Shown here: one piece after another, positions 52,042-60,595 of the stretch
How the letters are laid out: each line of letters opens with the position of its first letter
Numbering within the stretch: the stretch's first letter is position 1
Assembly (NCBI RefSeq): GCF_004361815.1
Contig: NZ_SNWA01000001.1
Coordinates: 1,612,001 to 1,676,000, forward strand
Length of the DNA stretch: 64,000 nucleotides
Direction: 5' to 3'
Source: Paraburkholderia sp. BL10I2N1
Lineage (GTDB): Bacteria > Pseudomonadota > Gammaproteobacteria > Burkholderiales > Burkholderiaceae
Translations under genes and position numbers: made by a program
The notes under the pieces: model-generated
The model's input: the letters and a program-made list of their open reading frames with translations, nothing else
Told to the model about the DNA's origin: nothing
Database searches by the model: none

Positions 52042-53024
52042 GGCTTTTTCACCGAGGTGCTGGCACGGGCAATGAGACGGACAGGCAGGCGGACTTCTGT
52101 TTCGACAGGTGCGTCTTCGAGCAGCAGTTCGACGCCGCGCCGGCCAAGCGCTTCCTTGTCGATGGAGATGGTCGACAGCGGCGGCGTGGAGTGGCTTGCG
52201 GCGGGAATATCGTCGAAGCCGATGATGGCGATGTCTTCAGGGACGCGCACGCCGCGCGCGAGGCACACGCGCATGGCGGCGAGCGCGGCGGCGTCGTTGT
52301 AGGCGAACACGGCATCCGGGCGCGGCCCGGGGGCGTCGAGCAGACGCGCCATCGCGAGTGCGGCGCCGGCGTCGGGATCGAGGCCAGCGTCGATCGGCAC
52401 TTCGAGCGACGGGTCGAACAGCAGCCCGGCTTCGAAGAACGCACGCCGGTAACCGAGCGCGCGCTGGGCGATGCTGAAGTGCGCGAGCGAGCCGCCGATG
52501 AAGGCAATACGCGTGCGCTTCTGCGCGAACAGATGCTGCATGGCGAGCGCGGCGCCGCCGACGTTGTCGAGATTCACCGACCGCATGCCGGGTGCCCACA
52601 GGTCGATCAGCACGAGCGGGCGCTGCATCGCGACGAGCGTCGCGAGCGTTTCCGGCTCGACGAAACCGGCGACGGCCACTGCGTCGGGCGCGTGCAGTCG
52701 CATCTGCTGGACGACGTCTTCGGTCGGCCCGGCCGTCAGTACAGACGGCACGATGCCGCGTTCGCGGCAGGCATCCTCGACGCCGTGGAGCACGTGCGAG
52801 AAGAACGGGCTGACCGCAAAGTTGTTGTGCTGGCGATGCAGGAGAAACGTGAGGCGGCGGATGCGCGGGCGCAGTTGCGCCGCGTCGTAGCCGAGCCGGC
52901 GCGCGGTCTCGACGACGCGCAGACGCGTGGCGTCCGACAGACCGGGCTGGTTCTTTAGTGCTCGTGAGACGGTGCCGATCGACACGCTGGCCGCGCGCGC
53001 GACGTCACGGATGGTTGTCCCCAT
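52038..53024 (-). CDS. LacI-family sugar operon repressor
   Basis: A 328-residue regulator: TIRDVARAASVSIGTVSRALKNQPGLSDATRLRVVETARRLGYD (HTH and hinge, in parts VSIGTVSRALKNQ, VVETARRLGYD), then a sugar-binding domain with DAVAVAGFVEPETLATL, DAVFAYNDAAALAAMRVCLARGVRVPEDIAIIGFDDI (in parts) and SHSTPPLSTISID. It heads its own operon and would control it and itself. A palindrome upstream (53168-53188) may be its site. Confidence 0.92.
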   Translation of the reverse strand: MGTTIRDVARAASVSIGTVSRALKNQPGLSDATRLRVVETARRLGYDAAQLRPRIRRLTFLLHRQHNNFAVSPFFSHVLHGVEDACRERGIVPSVLTAGPTEDVVQQMRLHAPDAVAVAGFVEPETLATLVAMQRPLVLIDLWAPGMRSVNLDNVGGAALAMQHLFAQKRTRIAFIGGSLAHFSIAQRALGYRRAFFEAGLLFDPSLEVPIDAGLDPDAGAALAMARLLDAPGPRPDAVFAYNDAAALAAMRVCLARGVRVPEDIAIIGFDDIPAASHSTPPLSTISIDKEALGRRGVELLLEDAPVETEVRLPVRLIARASTSVKKP

Positions 53025-53433
53025 GTATTCGCGTCGGCCGCCGAGGGAGGCCGCAGGTGTTTTCGAGTCCGGTGATTGTATAGTAAAAAAGACCCGAAAA
53101 AACCCTCGATACGCTTGTTTGATACGCGTAAATACCCGTACTTAGTGGCTATATTCCGTTATTATTTGTTTAGTAAAATAAACTAAACTGCGCATCGGGA
53201 CCCGCTTTGTCGCGATTGGAGCGCCCTCTCGCGCATTGCCTTCGCCGCTATCCGGAAAATAGTCACCGCCTCGCGCAATGTCGTGCGGTGGCCGCGAATG
53301 GGGCGCAGGAAAGTGGATGTCCACGACCGGCCCCTACGATGCAGGAGAGTCGTGTCAGCTTGATGTTGTTCTGTCGGTCCGATGCGTTCGGCTCAGCGCT
53401 GGCGCGTGAAGCTGTCGCGGACACCTGTGCGAA
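53025..53433. other. Intergenic region upstream of the lacI operon
   Basis: These 409 bases hold the lacI-operon promoter and a perfect dyad. The AT-rich stretch around 53080-53190 is a likely promoter. No gene seen. Confidence 0.5.
53168..53188. promoter_or_regulatory. Candidate LacI operator
   Basis: GTTTAGT (53168-53174) and ACTAAAC (53182-53188) form a perfect inverted repeat with 7 bases between, about 145 bases upstream of the lacI start in an AT-rich region. Confidence 0.55.
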
Positions 53434-55281
53434 TCAATCGATCAGCACGTTGGCAGCGTCGATGCGTCCGCGCAGCAAGGCGTCGCTTTCGCTCTCGTCG
53501 ATCAGTACGAAACCCGACGGATCCTGCTTCGCGCGGCGCTTCGCGAGCGCCGCAACCGAAGCGATCTCTTCGCTTGTGCAGTGCGCCGTGCTGTTCGTGG
53601 GATTCACGCACACACCGCCGATCGCCATCGTGACGAAGCTGAAGAACGTCGCATTGCCGCGCCTGTCTTCGCCGTGAATGCCGCCGGCTAGCCGGTCGGC
53701 CGGTGCGTAGAAACGCCGGGCGCCTTCGTTGAAAGCCTGAATCGCGCGCAGCGCGCGTTCCCGCCAGTCGTCGCTCTGGAACAGGATCAGGAAGTCGTCG
53801 CCCCCGACGTGACCGAGGAAGTCGCGCGTCGGATCGCACACGTCGGCGAGTACGGCGGCCGCGAACTTCAGTACTTCGTCGCCCTGCCAGTAGCCGTATT
53901 CGTCGTTGAATGGCTTGAAGTCGTTCAGGTCGACGTAACACGCGTAGAACACCGCGTCATTGCTGACGAGCCGCGCGATATGCGAGCTGATCGGAATGTT
54001 GCCCGGCAGGAACGTCAGCGGGTTCGCGTAGCGCGCCGCTTCGATGCGCACCTCGGTGACGGCGCGCACGAGCTTTTCTCCGGTGCCGAGGCCCGCGTAT
54101 CTGCCGTTGTCCGTGATGACGAAACCGTCGGCGAGATAGCGCTGATCGTTGCTGGCGAGGAGCTTCGCCATCTGCTCGACGGTCATCGATTTCTCGATGA
54201 CGACCGGTGACGCGTTCGCAAACAGCAGGCACGGACGCTTGCCGAAGAGTTCGCGATGATACGGCAGCGCGTAGCGGTCCATGAACGAACGGCGGTTGAT
54301 CAGGGCGACCGGCTCGTCACGCTCCACGACCGCGACGGCGTGCAGATCCGGAAGACGGTTGAAGAGTTCGAGCACGTCGTTGTTCGTCGCCTGGCGGGGC
54401 AGCGCGGGCGCGTGCACGAGCATTTTTTCCGACGCCACGCCGCCTGAAGGCGACGCGCCCAGCGTGCGCGTCGTTTCCGGGAATACGGCGATGTGGTGGG
54501 CGCGGATGGCCTGACTGGCCTCGTCGGCGATGAGGCGCGGCGGCTGCGCGTTGGGCCTGCCGAAGAAATAGCCCTGTCCACAGCCGATGCCCATGTCGCG
54601 CACGACGATCAGGTCGGCCTCGTTCTCGATGCCTTCCGCGACGAGCTTTGCGCCGCTCGCGTTTGCGAAGTGCTGCATGGCCCGCACGGCTTCGAACTTG
54701 AGCGGATCGCTGGCGATGTCATGGATGAAGAAGCGGTCGATCTTCACGACGTCCGGCTGCAGGCGGACCCACAGGTTCATGCTGGCGTTCGCGGTGCCGT
54801 AGTCGTCGAGCGCGAACTGCGCGCCGGCCGTGCGTAACGCCGCGATCACCGGCAGAAAATTGCTGAAGTCGGGAATCGCGCTCTGCTCGGTCAGCTCGAT
54901 CACGATCCGCGCCGGGTCGACGCCCACATGATGCAGCAGCGCGAGCATGCTGTCGCGCGCCGCCGCGAGGTCCCGGATAGCGCCTGCGCTGAAGTTGAGA
55001 AACAGCTTGCCTTCGCACTTCAGGAGCGCGAAGGCTTCGAGGCAGGTGCGCGCGGCCGCCCGCTCCAGCGCAATCCCGCAGCCTTCGACGGCCGCCTGCG
55101 CAAAAAGCGCGTAGGGCGCTTCGACCGACGTGCCTGCCGGCCCGCGAATCAGCCCCTCGTAGCCGAGAATCGCGCCGTCATCGAAGTCGACGATCGGCTG
55201 AAACACCGCCGACAGGCTACGCCGGGCGATCAGATCTTCGATGCTCGGTGCGGATGAGTCGGGGGACGGGCGGACGGACAT
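53434..55281 (-). CDS. EAL-CBS-GGDEF bifunctional c-di-GMP protein
   Basis: A 615-residue cytosolic protein in the order EAL (about 15-260: FQPIVDFDDGAILGYEGLIRG; LFLNFSAGAI; IVIELTEQ; FALDDYGTANASMNLW; DVVKIDRFFI; LVAEGIENEADL; GQGYFFGRP), a tandem CBS-like pair (about 285-420: LFNRLPDLHAVAVVERDEPVALINRRSF; SMTVEQMAKLL; YLADGFVITDNGRYAGLGT) and GGDEF (about 435-600: ACYVDLNDFKPFNDEYGYWQGDEVL; HVGGDDFLILFQS). The EAL catalytic residues look intact; GGDDF for GGDEF is an allowed variant. CBS domains suggest control by adenine nucleotides. It stands alone. Confidence 0.93.
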   Translation of the reverse strand: MSVRPSPDSSAPSIEDLIARRSLSAVFQPIVDFDDGAILGYEGLIRGPAGTSVEAPYALFAQAAVEGCGIALERAAARTCLEAFALLKCEGKLFLNFSAGAIRDLAAARDSMLALLHHVGVDPARIVIELTEQSAIPDFSNFLPVIAALRTAGAQFALDDYGTANASMNLWVRLQPDVVKIDRFFIHDIASDPLKFEAVRAMQHFANASGAKLVAEGIENEADLIVVRDMGIGCGQGYFFGRPNAQPPRLIADEASQAIRAHHIAVFPETTRTLGASPSGGVASEKMLVHAPALPRQATNNDVLELFNRLPDLHAVAVVERDEPVALINRRSFMDRYALPYHRELFGKRPCLLFANASPVVIEKSMTVEQMAKLLASNDQRYLADGFVITDNGRYAGLGTGEKLVRAVTEVRIEAARYANPLTFLPGNIPISSHIARLVSNDAVFYACYVDLNDFKPFNDEYGYWQGDEVLKFAAAVLADVCDPTRDFLGHVGGDDFLILFQSDDWRERALRAIQAFNEGARRFYAPADRLAGGIHGEDRRGNATFFSFVTMAIGGVCVNPTNSTAHCTSEEIASVAALAKRRAKQDPSGFVLIDESESDALLRGRIDAANVLID

Positions 55282-55433
55282 GAGCGGCTGCCGAAAACGA
55301 GGGAAGTGGCCGCCTTATCGGCCGCAATGCGCACAAATTGAATGAATATTCCATGACGCGTTGCCCTGATATGGTGCGTGCACCTATGCCACCTGGCCAG
55401 GCAGACGGCGCGCGCGTTCCGGCGTGAAATAGC

Positions 55434-55458
55434 AAAAAAGCCGCACGAGGCGGCTTTT
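55434..55458 (-). terminator. Terminator after the bile-acid symporter gene
   Basis: AAAAGCCGC (55436-55444) pairs with GCGGCTTTT (55450-55458); a T tract on each side makes it symmetric. It lies about 55 bases past the stop of the symporter gene and before the EAL-CBS-GGDEF start. Confidence 0.8.
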
Positions 55459-55512
55459 GTCTGATCACGCAGAGGAGAGGCTATGGATCTGTTGTTCGAT
55501 GCATCCGTGCGT

Positions 55513-56538
55513 TCAGCGGCGCGCAACCGCAGCGGGTGTGCGTTCCTTGCGGGCGGCGCGCTGTTCGTTACCCATGTCCCGCGCGCCCCAGCGTTGCGCG
55601 AGTGCGGCGCATACCATCAGCTGGATCTGATGGAACAGCATCAGCGGCAGCACCACTGCACCCACGGCGTGCGACGCGAAGATCACCTTCGCCATCGGCA
55701 CGCCCGCCGCGAGGCTCTTTTTCGAACCGCAAAAGATGATCGTGATCTGGTCAGCGCGATTGAAGCCGAGCCGTTTGCTCACGAACATGGTGATGCCGAG
55801 CGCGAGCGCCAGCAGCACCGCGCAGACCCCGAGCAGGCCGGCCAGCGCGGCGAGCGGGATGTGATGCCACAAGCCTTCGTTGACTGCCTCGCTGAACGCC
55901 GCATAGACCACAAGCAGGATCGACCCCTGGTCGACAAATTTCAGCACGCCGCGATTGCGTTCGATCCACCCGCCGATCACCGGGCGCAGCAATTGTCCGG
56001 CCACGAACGGCACCAGCAGTTGCAGCACGATGTTCCATACCGTGTGCCAGGCCGAGGTGCCGCCCGCAGCCTGATTCGTGACCACGAGGCTCACGAGCGC
56101 CGGGGTGATGAAGATGCCGAGCAGGCTCGATGCCGACGCGCTGCACACGGCGGCGGGTACGTTGCCTTTGGCAATCGAGGTGAACGCGATGGACGACTGG
56201 ACCGTCGATGGCAGGGTGCAGAGGAAGAGAATCCCTGCGTAGAGCGCCGGCGTGACGAGCGGCGAAAGGAGCGGTTTAAGCGCGAGGCCGAGCAGCGGAA
56301 ACAACGCGAACGTGCTGAGCAGCACAACCAGATGCAACCGCCAGTGCGTCGCGCCCGCCACGATCGCTTCGCGTGACAGCTTCGCGCCATGCAGGAAAAA
56401 CAGCAGGCCGACGGCAATGTTCGTCAGCCAGTTGAACCCAACGGCGGCCTCGCCGTGAACGGGCAGCAGGCTCGCCAGGATAACGGTGCCCACGAGGCAC
56501 AGGGTGAAGTTGTCGGGAAGCAGTTTTGGGCGAGCCAT
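55513..56538 (-). CDS. Bile acid:sodium symporter family transporter (YfeH-like)
   Basis: A 341-residue inner-membrane protein of about ten transmembrane segments: MARPKLLPDNFTLCLVGTVILASLLPV at the start, NIAVGLLFFLHGAKLSREAI, LCTLPSTVQSSIAFTSIAKGNVPAAVCSASASSLLGIFITP (in parts TLPSTVQSSIAFTSIAKGN), and IIFCGSKKSLAAGVPMAKVIF, the markers of the SBF-like/DUF4137 group. The substrate is unknown. I chose the ATG at 56538; an ATG at 56577 is possible. Confidence 0.9.
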   Translation of the reverse strand: MARPKLLPDNFTLCLVGTVILASLLPVHGEAAVGFNWLTNIAVGLLFFLHGAKLSREAIVAGATHWRLHLVVLLSTFALFPLLGLALKPLLSPLVTPALYAGILFLCTLPSTVQSSIAFTSIAKGNVPAAVCSASASSLLGIFITPALVSLVVTNQAAGGTSAWHTVWNIVLQLLVPFVAGQLLRPVIGGWIERNRGVLKFVDQGSILLVVYAAFSEAVNEGLWHHIPLAALAGLLGVCAVLLALALGITMFVSKRLGFNRADQITIIFCGSKKSLAAGVPMAKVIFASHAVGAVVLPLMLFHQIQLMVCAALAQRWGARDMGNEQRAARKERTPAAVARR

Positions 56539-57054
56539 CTGGAAATCTCGAAGCGGTGTGTTCAGTGCGGCGTGCACTAGCTGTCATTGCACGGCTGCCG
56601 TGCGCGCCGGCCGCGCGGCTACTGGGTGTTATGAAAACACCTATTGTCCGGCGAAGTCGATTGAATATGCAAATTCATTTGAAGAATCGATTAATGCGGA
56701 ATGCGCATGCGGCGTGCCACGCTTATAGTCTGCTCAATTGTTCCGATCTCGGTCTGTGCAATCGAGTCGGTCGGAATTACCGAGCGTCATTTGCGGTCGC
56801 TGCGCGCGCATCTTCTGGCAGTCCTTATCGATGACTGGCAAGTATTTTCCCGAAAAACCTAGCGGTAACATGGTGTTACAACCCTTCCCCAGGCATAACA
56901 TTTTTTGGCTCGACACGATTTGGAGCCGCCCATAAATTACTGCACAAAGGCTATTGAAATATCGGACGGCGTAATTGTTGCGCGCGGGTTTCAAAGCGGA
57001 TTCGTTCGCTCTTGAAGGCAGATCCGTGGCGCATCGTCGGGCAGGTTAACTATC
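56539..57054. other. Intergenic region with one dyad
   Basis: These 516 bases contain no convincing gene. A perfect GTAACA-TGG-TGTTAC dyad at 56865-56879 could be a regulator site. AT-rich patches (about 56640-56700) may be promoters for the flanking genes. Confidence 0.45.
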
Positions 57055-57579
57055 GTGGATGCAGGGTATTCGAACAGGAGGCACTGGGTGTTGGGCGCGC
57101 TTGTCGCAGCCCTGGTTTCGTTCGCCCATGCGAAACCTGCGCCAATGCCGCATGCCGCTGACGGCATGCATGGTGGTGGCTCCGGCAACTATGCGCGGTC
57201 GCATCAGGACGCCCGGGCGGGTGGAGGCTGGTACGGCATGCGGTCTGATCGCGGTGCACCGGCGGATCGGAATGTACACGGGCAACGCGCTCCCAACGGC
57301 CCGGCTTATGGCGCGGGTCATGGCTCGTCGCCGCGAATGGCAGGTCAGGATCGATCGTGGCGCCCGGATGACGGCATGCGTTACGCTGGCCTGATCACGC
57401 CTGTAAGCACCGAAGGACACCCTGTGCCGCGACCGCCGGCGAATGCACCCGTCGTCCGCGCGGGTTCGATCCGGGCAGACGTGGCCCGCTACAACGAGGA
57501 GCGCGGCGCGGCGCGCCCGATCCCGCGTCCGCCAGATGACCTTCAAAGGCCGCCAGCGCCTTCGACCTATCGCAACTGA
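57055..57579 (+). CDS. Exported small protein of unknown function
   Basis: A 174-residue protein starting at GTG with a signal peptide (WVLGALVAALVSFAHAKPAP) and a mature part rich in Gly, Arg, Pro and His without repeats of clear type (DGMHGGGSGNYARSH; RPPANAPVVRAGSIRADVARYNEERG; RPIPRPPDDLQRPP). Low-complexity character suggests a disordered periplasmic or secreted protein. No family recognised. Confidence 0.6.
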   Translation: MDAGYSNRRHWVLGALVAALVSFAHAKPAPMPHAADGMHGGGSGNYARSHQDARAGGGWYGMRSDRGAPADRNVHGQRAPNGPAYGAGHGSSPRMAGQDRSWRPDDGMRYAGLITPVSTEGHPVPRPPANAPVVRAGSIRADVARYNEERGAARPIPRPPDDLQRPPAPSTYRN

Positions 57580-58225
57580 TGCGATTGATTCGTCTGATCC
57601 TGCCTTCCCAAGCGGTTCAGCGTCGGACAACTCACCACTTCGTTACTCCGCTGCTGCTTCCATTCAGGCTGCCGCCAGGTTAGCCGCCCCGTTAGCTTCG
57701 TCCTTTCAGTCTCAGTTCCTCCCGGCCTGACGGCAATGCCGATAGCGCGTTCCTGCTAGCTGACGTCGTCATCTTTGTCGACCTCACCGTCCCGCCGCGC
57801 ATTCATGTTGGCACCCCGGCCACTGGATTGACGCGCGCACGCCACACTTTCGTGAAAAATCAGGCAGTGCGGACACCTCTTGCACGAAACCGCGCCCCTG
57901 TTGCGGCGATGCGACTGCAGTCGCGCATTCAACCACCCGTAGCCGTTTCCAACCACTCCGGCCGCGACCGCAGGCGCTGGACGGCAGGTAGGCTTGCGGC
58001 CCGCCAATCGTACGGTCGTGCTTTAGCAGGACGTAATTCGACGAAACTAAGCCGGCTCATATACCGGCAATAACCAGCCATATTTCTTTTCATAAAAATG
58101 GTCCGCAAAGATGGTCTCCGCTCACTGACCCAGATCAGCTCGACGACCTGACGGATAACCACAACAGTTCGCGCGAGCCACCCGTCGCGCCAGCCACGCA
58201 CACTTTTGACAAGACTGGAGAATTC
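57580..58225. other. Intergenic region upstream of the second porin
   Basis: These 646 bases lack a convincing gene. An 83-codon minus-strand frame (57756-58007) has a CKRCPHC motif but no support. A small hairpin GCCGG/CCGGC occurs at about 58051-58068, and the porin promoter must be near 58080-58200. Confidence 0.45.
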
Positions 58226-59302
58226 ATGAATACAAACGTCAGCCGCGCGCTGAAAACAACGCTCAAGGCAAGTGTCATTGCCGGCCTCCTGGCAGGCGCA
58301 TCGACCGCTTTTGCGCAGTCGAGCGTTCAGCTTTATGGTCAGGTCGACGAATGGGTTGGCGCGCAGAAATTCCCCGGCGGCGAGCGTGCGTGGCAGGTGT
58401 CCGGCGGCGGGATGTCGACGTCGTACTGGGGCTTGAAAGGCGCAGAAGATCTGGGTGGCGGCTATAAGGCGATCTTTACCCTCGAAGGGTTCTTCCGCGC
58501 GCAGAACGGTCAATATGGCCGCTTCACAGGCGACACGATGTTCTCCCGCAACGCGTACGTCGGCATCGAGTCGCCCTACGGCACGTTGACGGCAGGCCGC
58601 CTGACGACAGACCTGTTCGTCTCGACGATCCTCTTCAATCCGTTCATCGACTCGTACGTCTTCTCGCCGATGGTGTACCACGTGTTCCTCGGCCTTGGCA
58701 CGTTCCCGACGTACACGACGGACCAGGGCGTCGTCGGCGATTCGGGCTGGAATAACGCGGTGCAGTATTCGACACCGGACTTCAACGGCCTGAGCGGCAA
58801 CGCGATGTACGCGCTCGGCAACACGGCCGGCCAGAACGGCGCGAAGAAATACAGCGCCCAGTTCCTGTACTTCCATGGTGCGTTTGCGGCGACGGGCGTC
58901 TATCAGTACGTGAACTTCAACAGCAACCCGGGGGACCTGGACAGCCTCGTGACGGGGATGAAGAGCCAGGGCGTCGGCCAGCTTGGCCTGTCGTATGACT
59001 TCAAGTTCGTGAAGCTTTACGGCCAGTACATGTACACGTCGAACAATCAGCAGATCAGCGGCTGGCACGTCAATACCGGGCAGGGCGGCGTGACCGTGCC
59101 GGCAGGACCGGGCACGATCATGGCGTCGTACGCTTACTCGCGTGACTCGGGCGGTCTCGACCAGACGCGTCAAACGGCGGCGGTCGGCTATGACTACCCG
59201 CTGTCCAAACGCACCGATGTCTACGCGGCGTACCTATATGACCACATCAGCCGTCAGTCGAGCGGCGACACGTTCGGCATCGGTATCCGCGCGAAGTTCT
59301 AG
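58226..59302 (+). CDS. Gram-negative porin
   Basis: A 358-residue outer-membrane porin. The signal peptide is VIAGLLAGASTAFAQ; the mature N-terminus SSVQLYGQVDEWVG, the core YWGLKGAEDLGGGYKAIFTLEGFF, NAYVGIESPYGTLTAGRL and the terminal IGIRAKF mark the beta-proteobacterial porin family. It is less related to the first porin (40.1 kb) and has fewer predicted loops. It is followed by a strong inverted repeat. Confidence 0.92.
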   Translation: MNTNVSRALKTTLKASVIAGLLAGASTAFAQSSVQLYGQVDEWVGAQKFPGGERAWQVSGGGMSTSYWGLKGAEDLGGGYKAIFTLEGFFRAQNGQYGRFTGDTMFSRNAYVGIESPYGTLTAGRLTTDLFVSTILFNPFIDSYVFSPMVYHVFLGLGTFPTYTTDQGVVGDSGWNNAVQYSTPDFNGLSGNAMYALGNTAGQNGAKKYSAQFLYFHGAFAATGVYQYVNFNSNPGDLDSLVTGMKSQGVGQLGLSYDFKFVKLYGQYMYTSNNQQISGWHVNTGQGGVTVPAGPGTIMASYAYSRDSGGLDQTRQTAAVGYDYPLSKRTDVYAAYLYDHISRQSSGDTFGIGIRAKF

Positions 59303-59365
59303 GCCCCGCTTCCCGGGCCACTTTCAGGACAGGCGCCGCGACGCCCGCGCAAAAACCCAGGCAGC

Positions 59366-59411
59366 AAGACAGAGGCCCCAGCGTTCTCCGGAATGCCGGG
59401 GCCTCTGTCTT
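59366..59411 (+). terminator. Strong hairpin terminator after porin 2
   Basis: AAGACAGAGGCCCC (59366-59379) and GGGGCCTCTGTCTT (59398-59411) form a perfect 14-bp stem with an 18-base loop, without a T tract. It could terminate or insulate in both directions between the porin and the LysR gene. Confidence 0.65.
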
Positions 59412-59500
59412 CCTGCAGGCGCAGCTCAAGTACTTTCCTCACCATTCTTTGTTAAAGTCGCCACTACTGAGCCGATTAATTCTTCTTGCGCGCGATTGCC

Positions 59501-60439
59501 ATGGATACCCTCGTCAGCATGAAAGTGTTTCGCCACGTGGTCGAAGTGGGGAGCTTCGTCGGGGCAGCGGAACGGATGGAAATGTCGGCGGCGATGGCAA
59601 GCAAGCACGTGATGCACCTTGAGCAGCAGCTCGGCGCGCGACTCCTGAACCGGACCACGCGCCGCGTCGCGCCCACCGAAGCCGGCCGCGAATACTACGA
59701 ACGGCTCTCGCAGGTGCTGACCGAACTGGACGAAGCCGAACAGGCCGTCGGCGCCGCTAGCGTCGTGCCACAGGGGCGGTTGCGGGTGTCGTCGCTGTCT
59801 GCGTTCGGCTTGAGCCATGTGATGAGCGCGCTCGCCGACTACGCCGCGCAGTTTCCGCAGGTAACCGTCGAAATCACGTTGTCCGACCGCGTCGTCGAAC
59901 TGATCGACGAAGGTTTCGACGTGGCGATCCGGGCATCGCCAACGGGACTGAAGTCGTCGTCCCTGATCGCGCGGCAGATTGCGACCGCGCATATCGTACT
60001 GTGCGCGTCGCCGGAATACCTGCGCTGCCACGGCACGCCGGCGACGCTCGCCGACCTCGCGAAGCACAACTTCATTCAGTACGCGGGTGTGCCGGCGCAG
60101 GAACTGGCGTCGGGCGCGGACGCCGGCGGCGCGAAAGTGCGGCTGACCGGCAACATGATCGTCAACCATCTGGAAGCGCAGCGCGTCGTGGTGCTGCAGG
60201 GCGCGGGGATCGCGATGCTCGGCACCGAAGTGATCGGGGACGATCTCGCTGCCGGCCGGCTCGTGCCGCTGCTCGTAGACGAACTCCCGCCGCGCGAATT
60301 GCCGATCCACGTCGTCTACGCGAGCCGTCGGCATCTGTCGGCGAAGGTGCGGTCGTTCGTCGATTTTCTGGCGGACCGTTTTGCCAGCCGGGAGCTGTGG
60401 CCCTCGCTCGAACAGATCCGCGCGGCCGCTGCACGCTGA
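59501..60439 (+). CDS. LysR-family transcriptional regulator
   Basis: A 312-residue LysR regulator: N-terminal winged HTH (MDTLVSMKVFRHVVEVGSFVGAAERMEMSAAMASKHVMHLEQQLGARLLNRTTRRVAPTEAG; in parts VVEVGSFVGAAERMEMS, LEQQLGARLLNRTTRR) and a periplasmic-binding-like effector domain (GRLRVSSLSAFGLSHV; EGFDVAIRASPTGLKSSSLIARQI; VVVLQGAGIAMLGTEVI). Close to the DsdC/CrgA group with the LNRTTR motif. The target is not evident; the neighbours are a porin and icmF. Confidence 0.92.
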   Translation: MDTLVSMKVFRHVVEVGSFVGAAERMEMSAAMASKHVMHLEQQLGARLLNRTTRRVAPTEAGREYYERLSQVLTELDEAEQAVGAASVVPQGRLRVSSLSAFGLSHVMSALADYAAQFPQVTVEITLSDRVVELIDEGFDVAIRASPTGLKSSSLIARQIATAHIVLCASPEYLRCHGTPATLADLAKHNFIQYAGVPAQELASGADAGGAKVRLTGNMIVNHLEAQRVVVLQGAGIAMLGTEVIGDDLAAGRLVPLLVDELPPRELPIHVVYASRRHLSAKVRSFVDFLADRFASRELWPSLEQIRAAAAR

Positions 60440-60595
60440 TCCGCGAGAGGCGGCCTTACGGGTTGCCCGCAGGTTGAGCGTCCGGGCTGCAAATGCGGAC
60501 ACAGCGTGAAGCGCTAATGTAAGCGCAGCCAGGCCGCCGACGCCATTTGGCTATACTGCAAAAAAGCCCGCTACGTTCGACGATCCGGGGGAGAC

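Noticed and set aside
57756..58007. 83-codon minus-strand frame with CKRCPHC
   Set aside because: A zinc-ribbon-like pair is suggestive, but the start is not supported and no family match was recognised.
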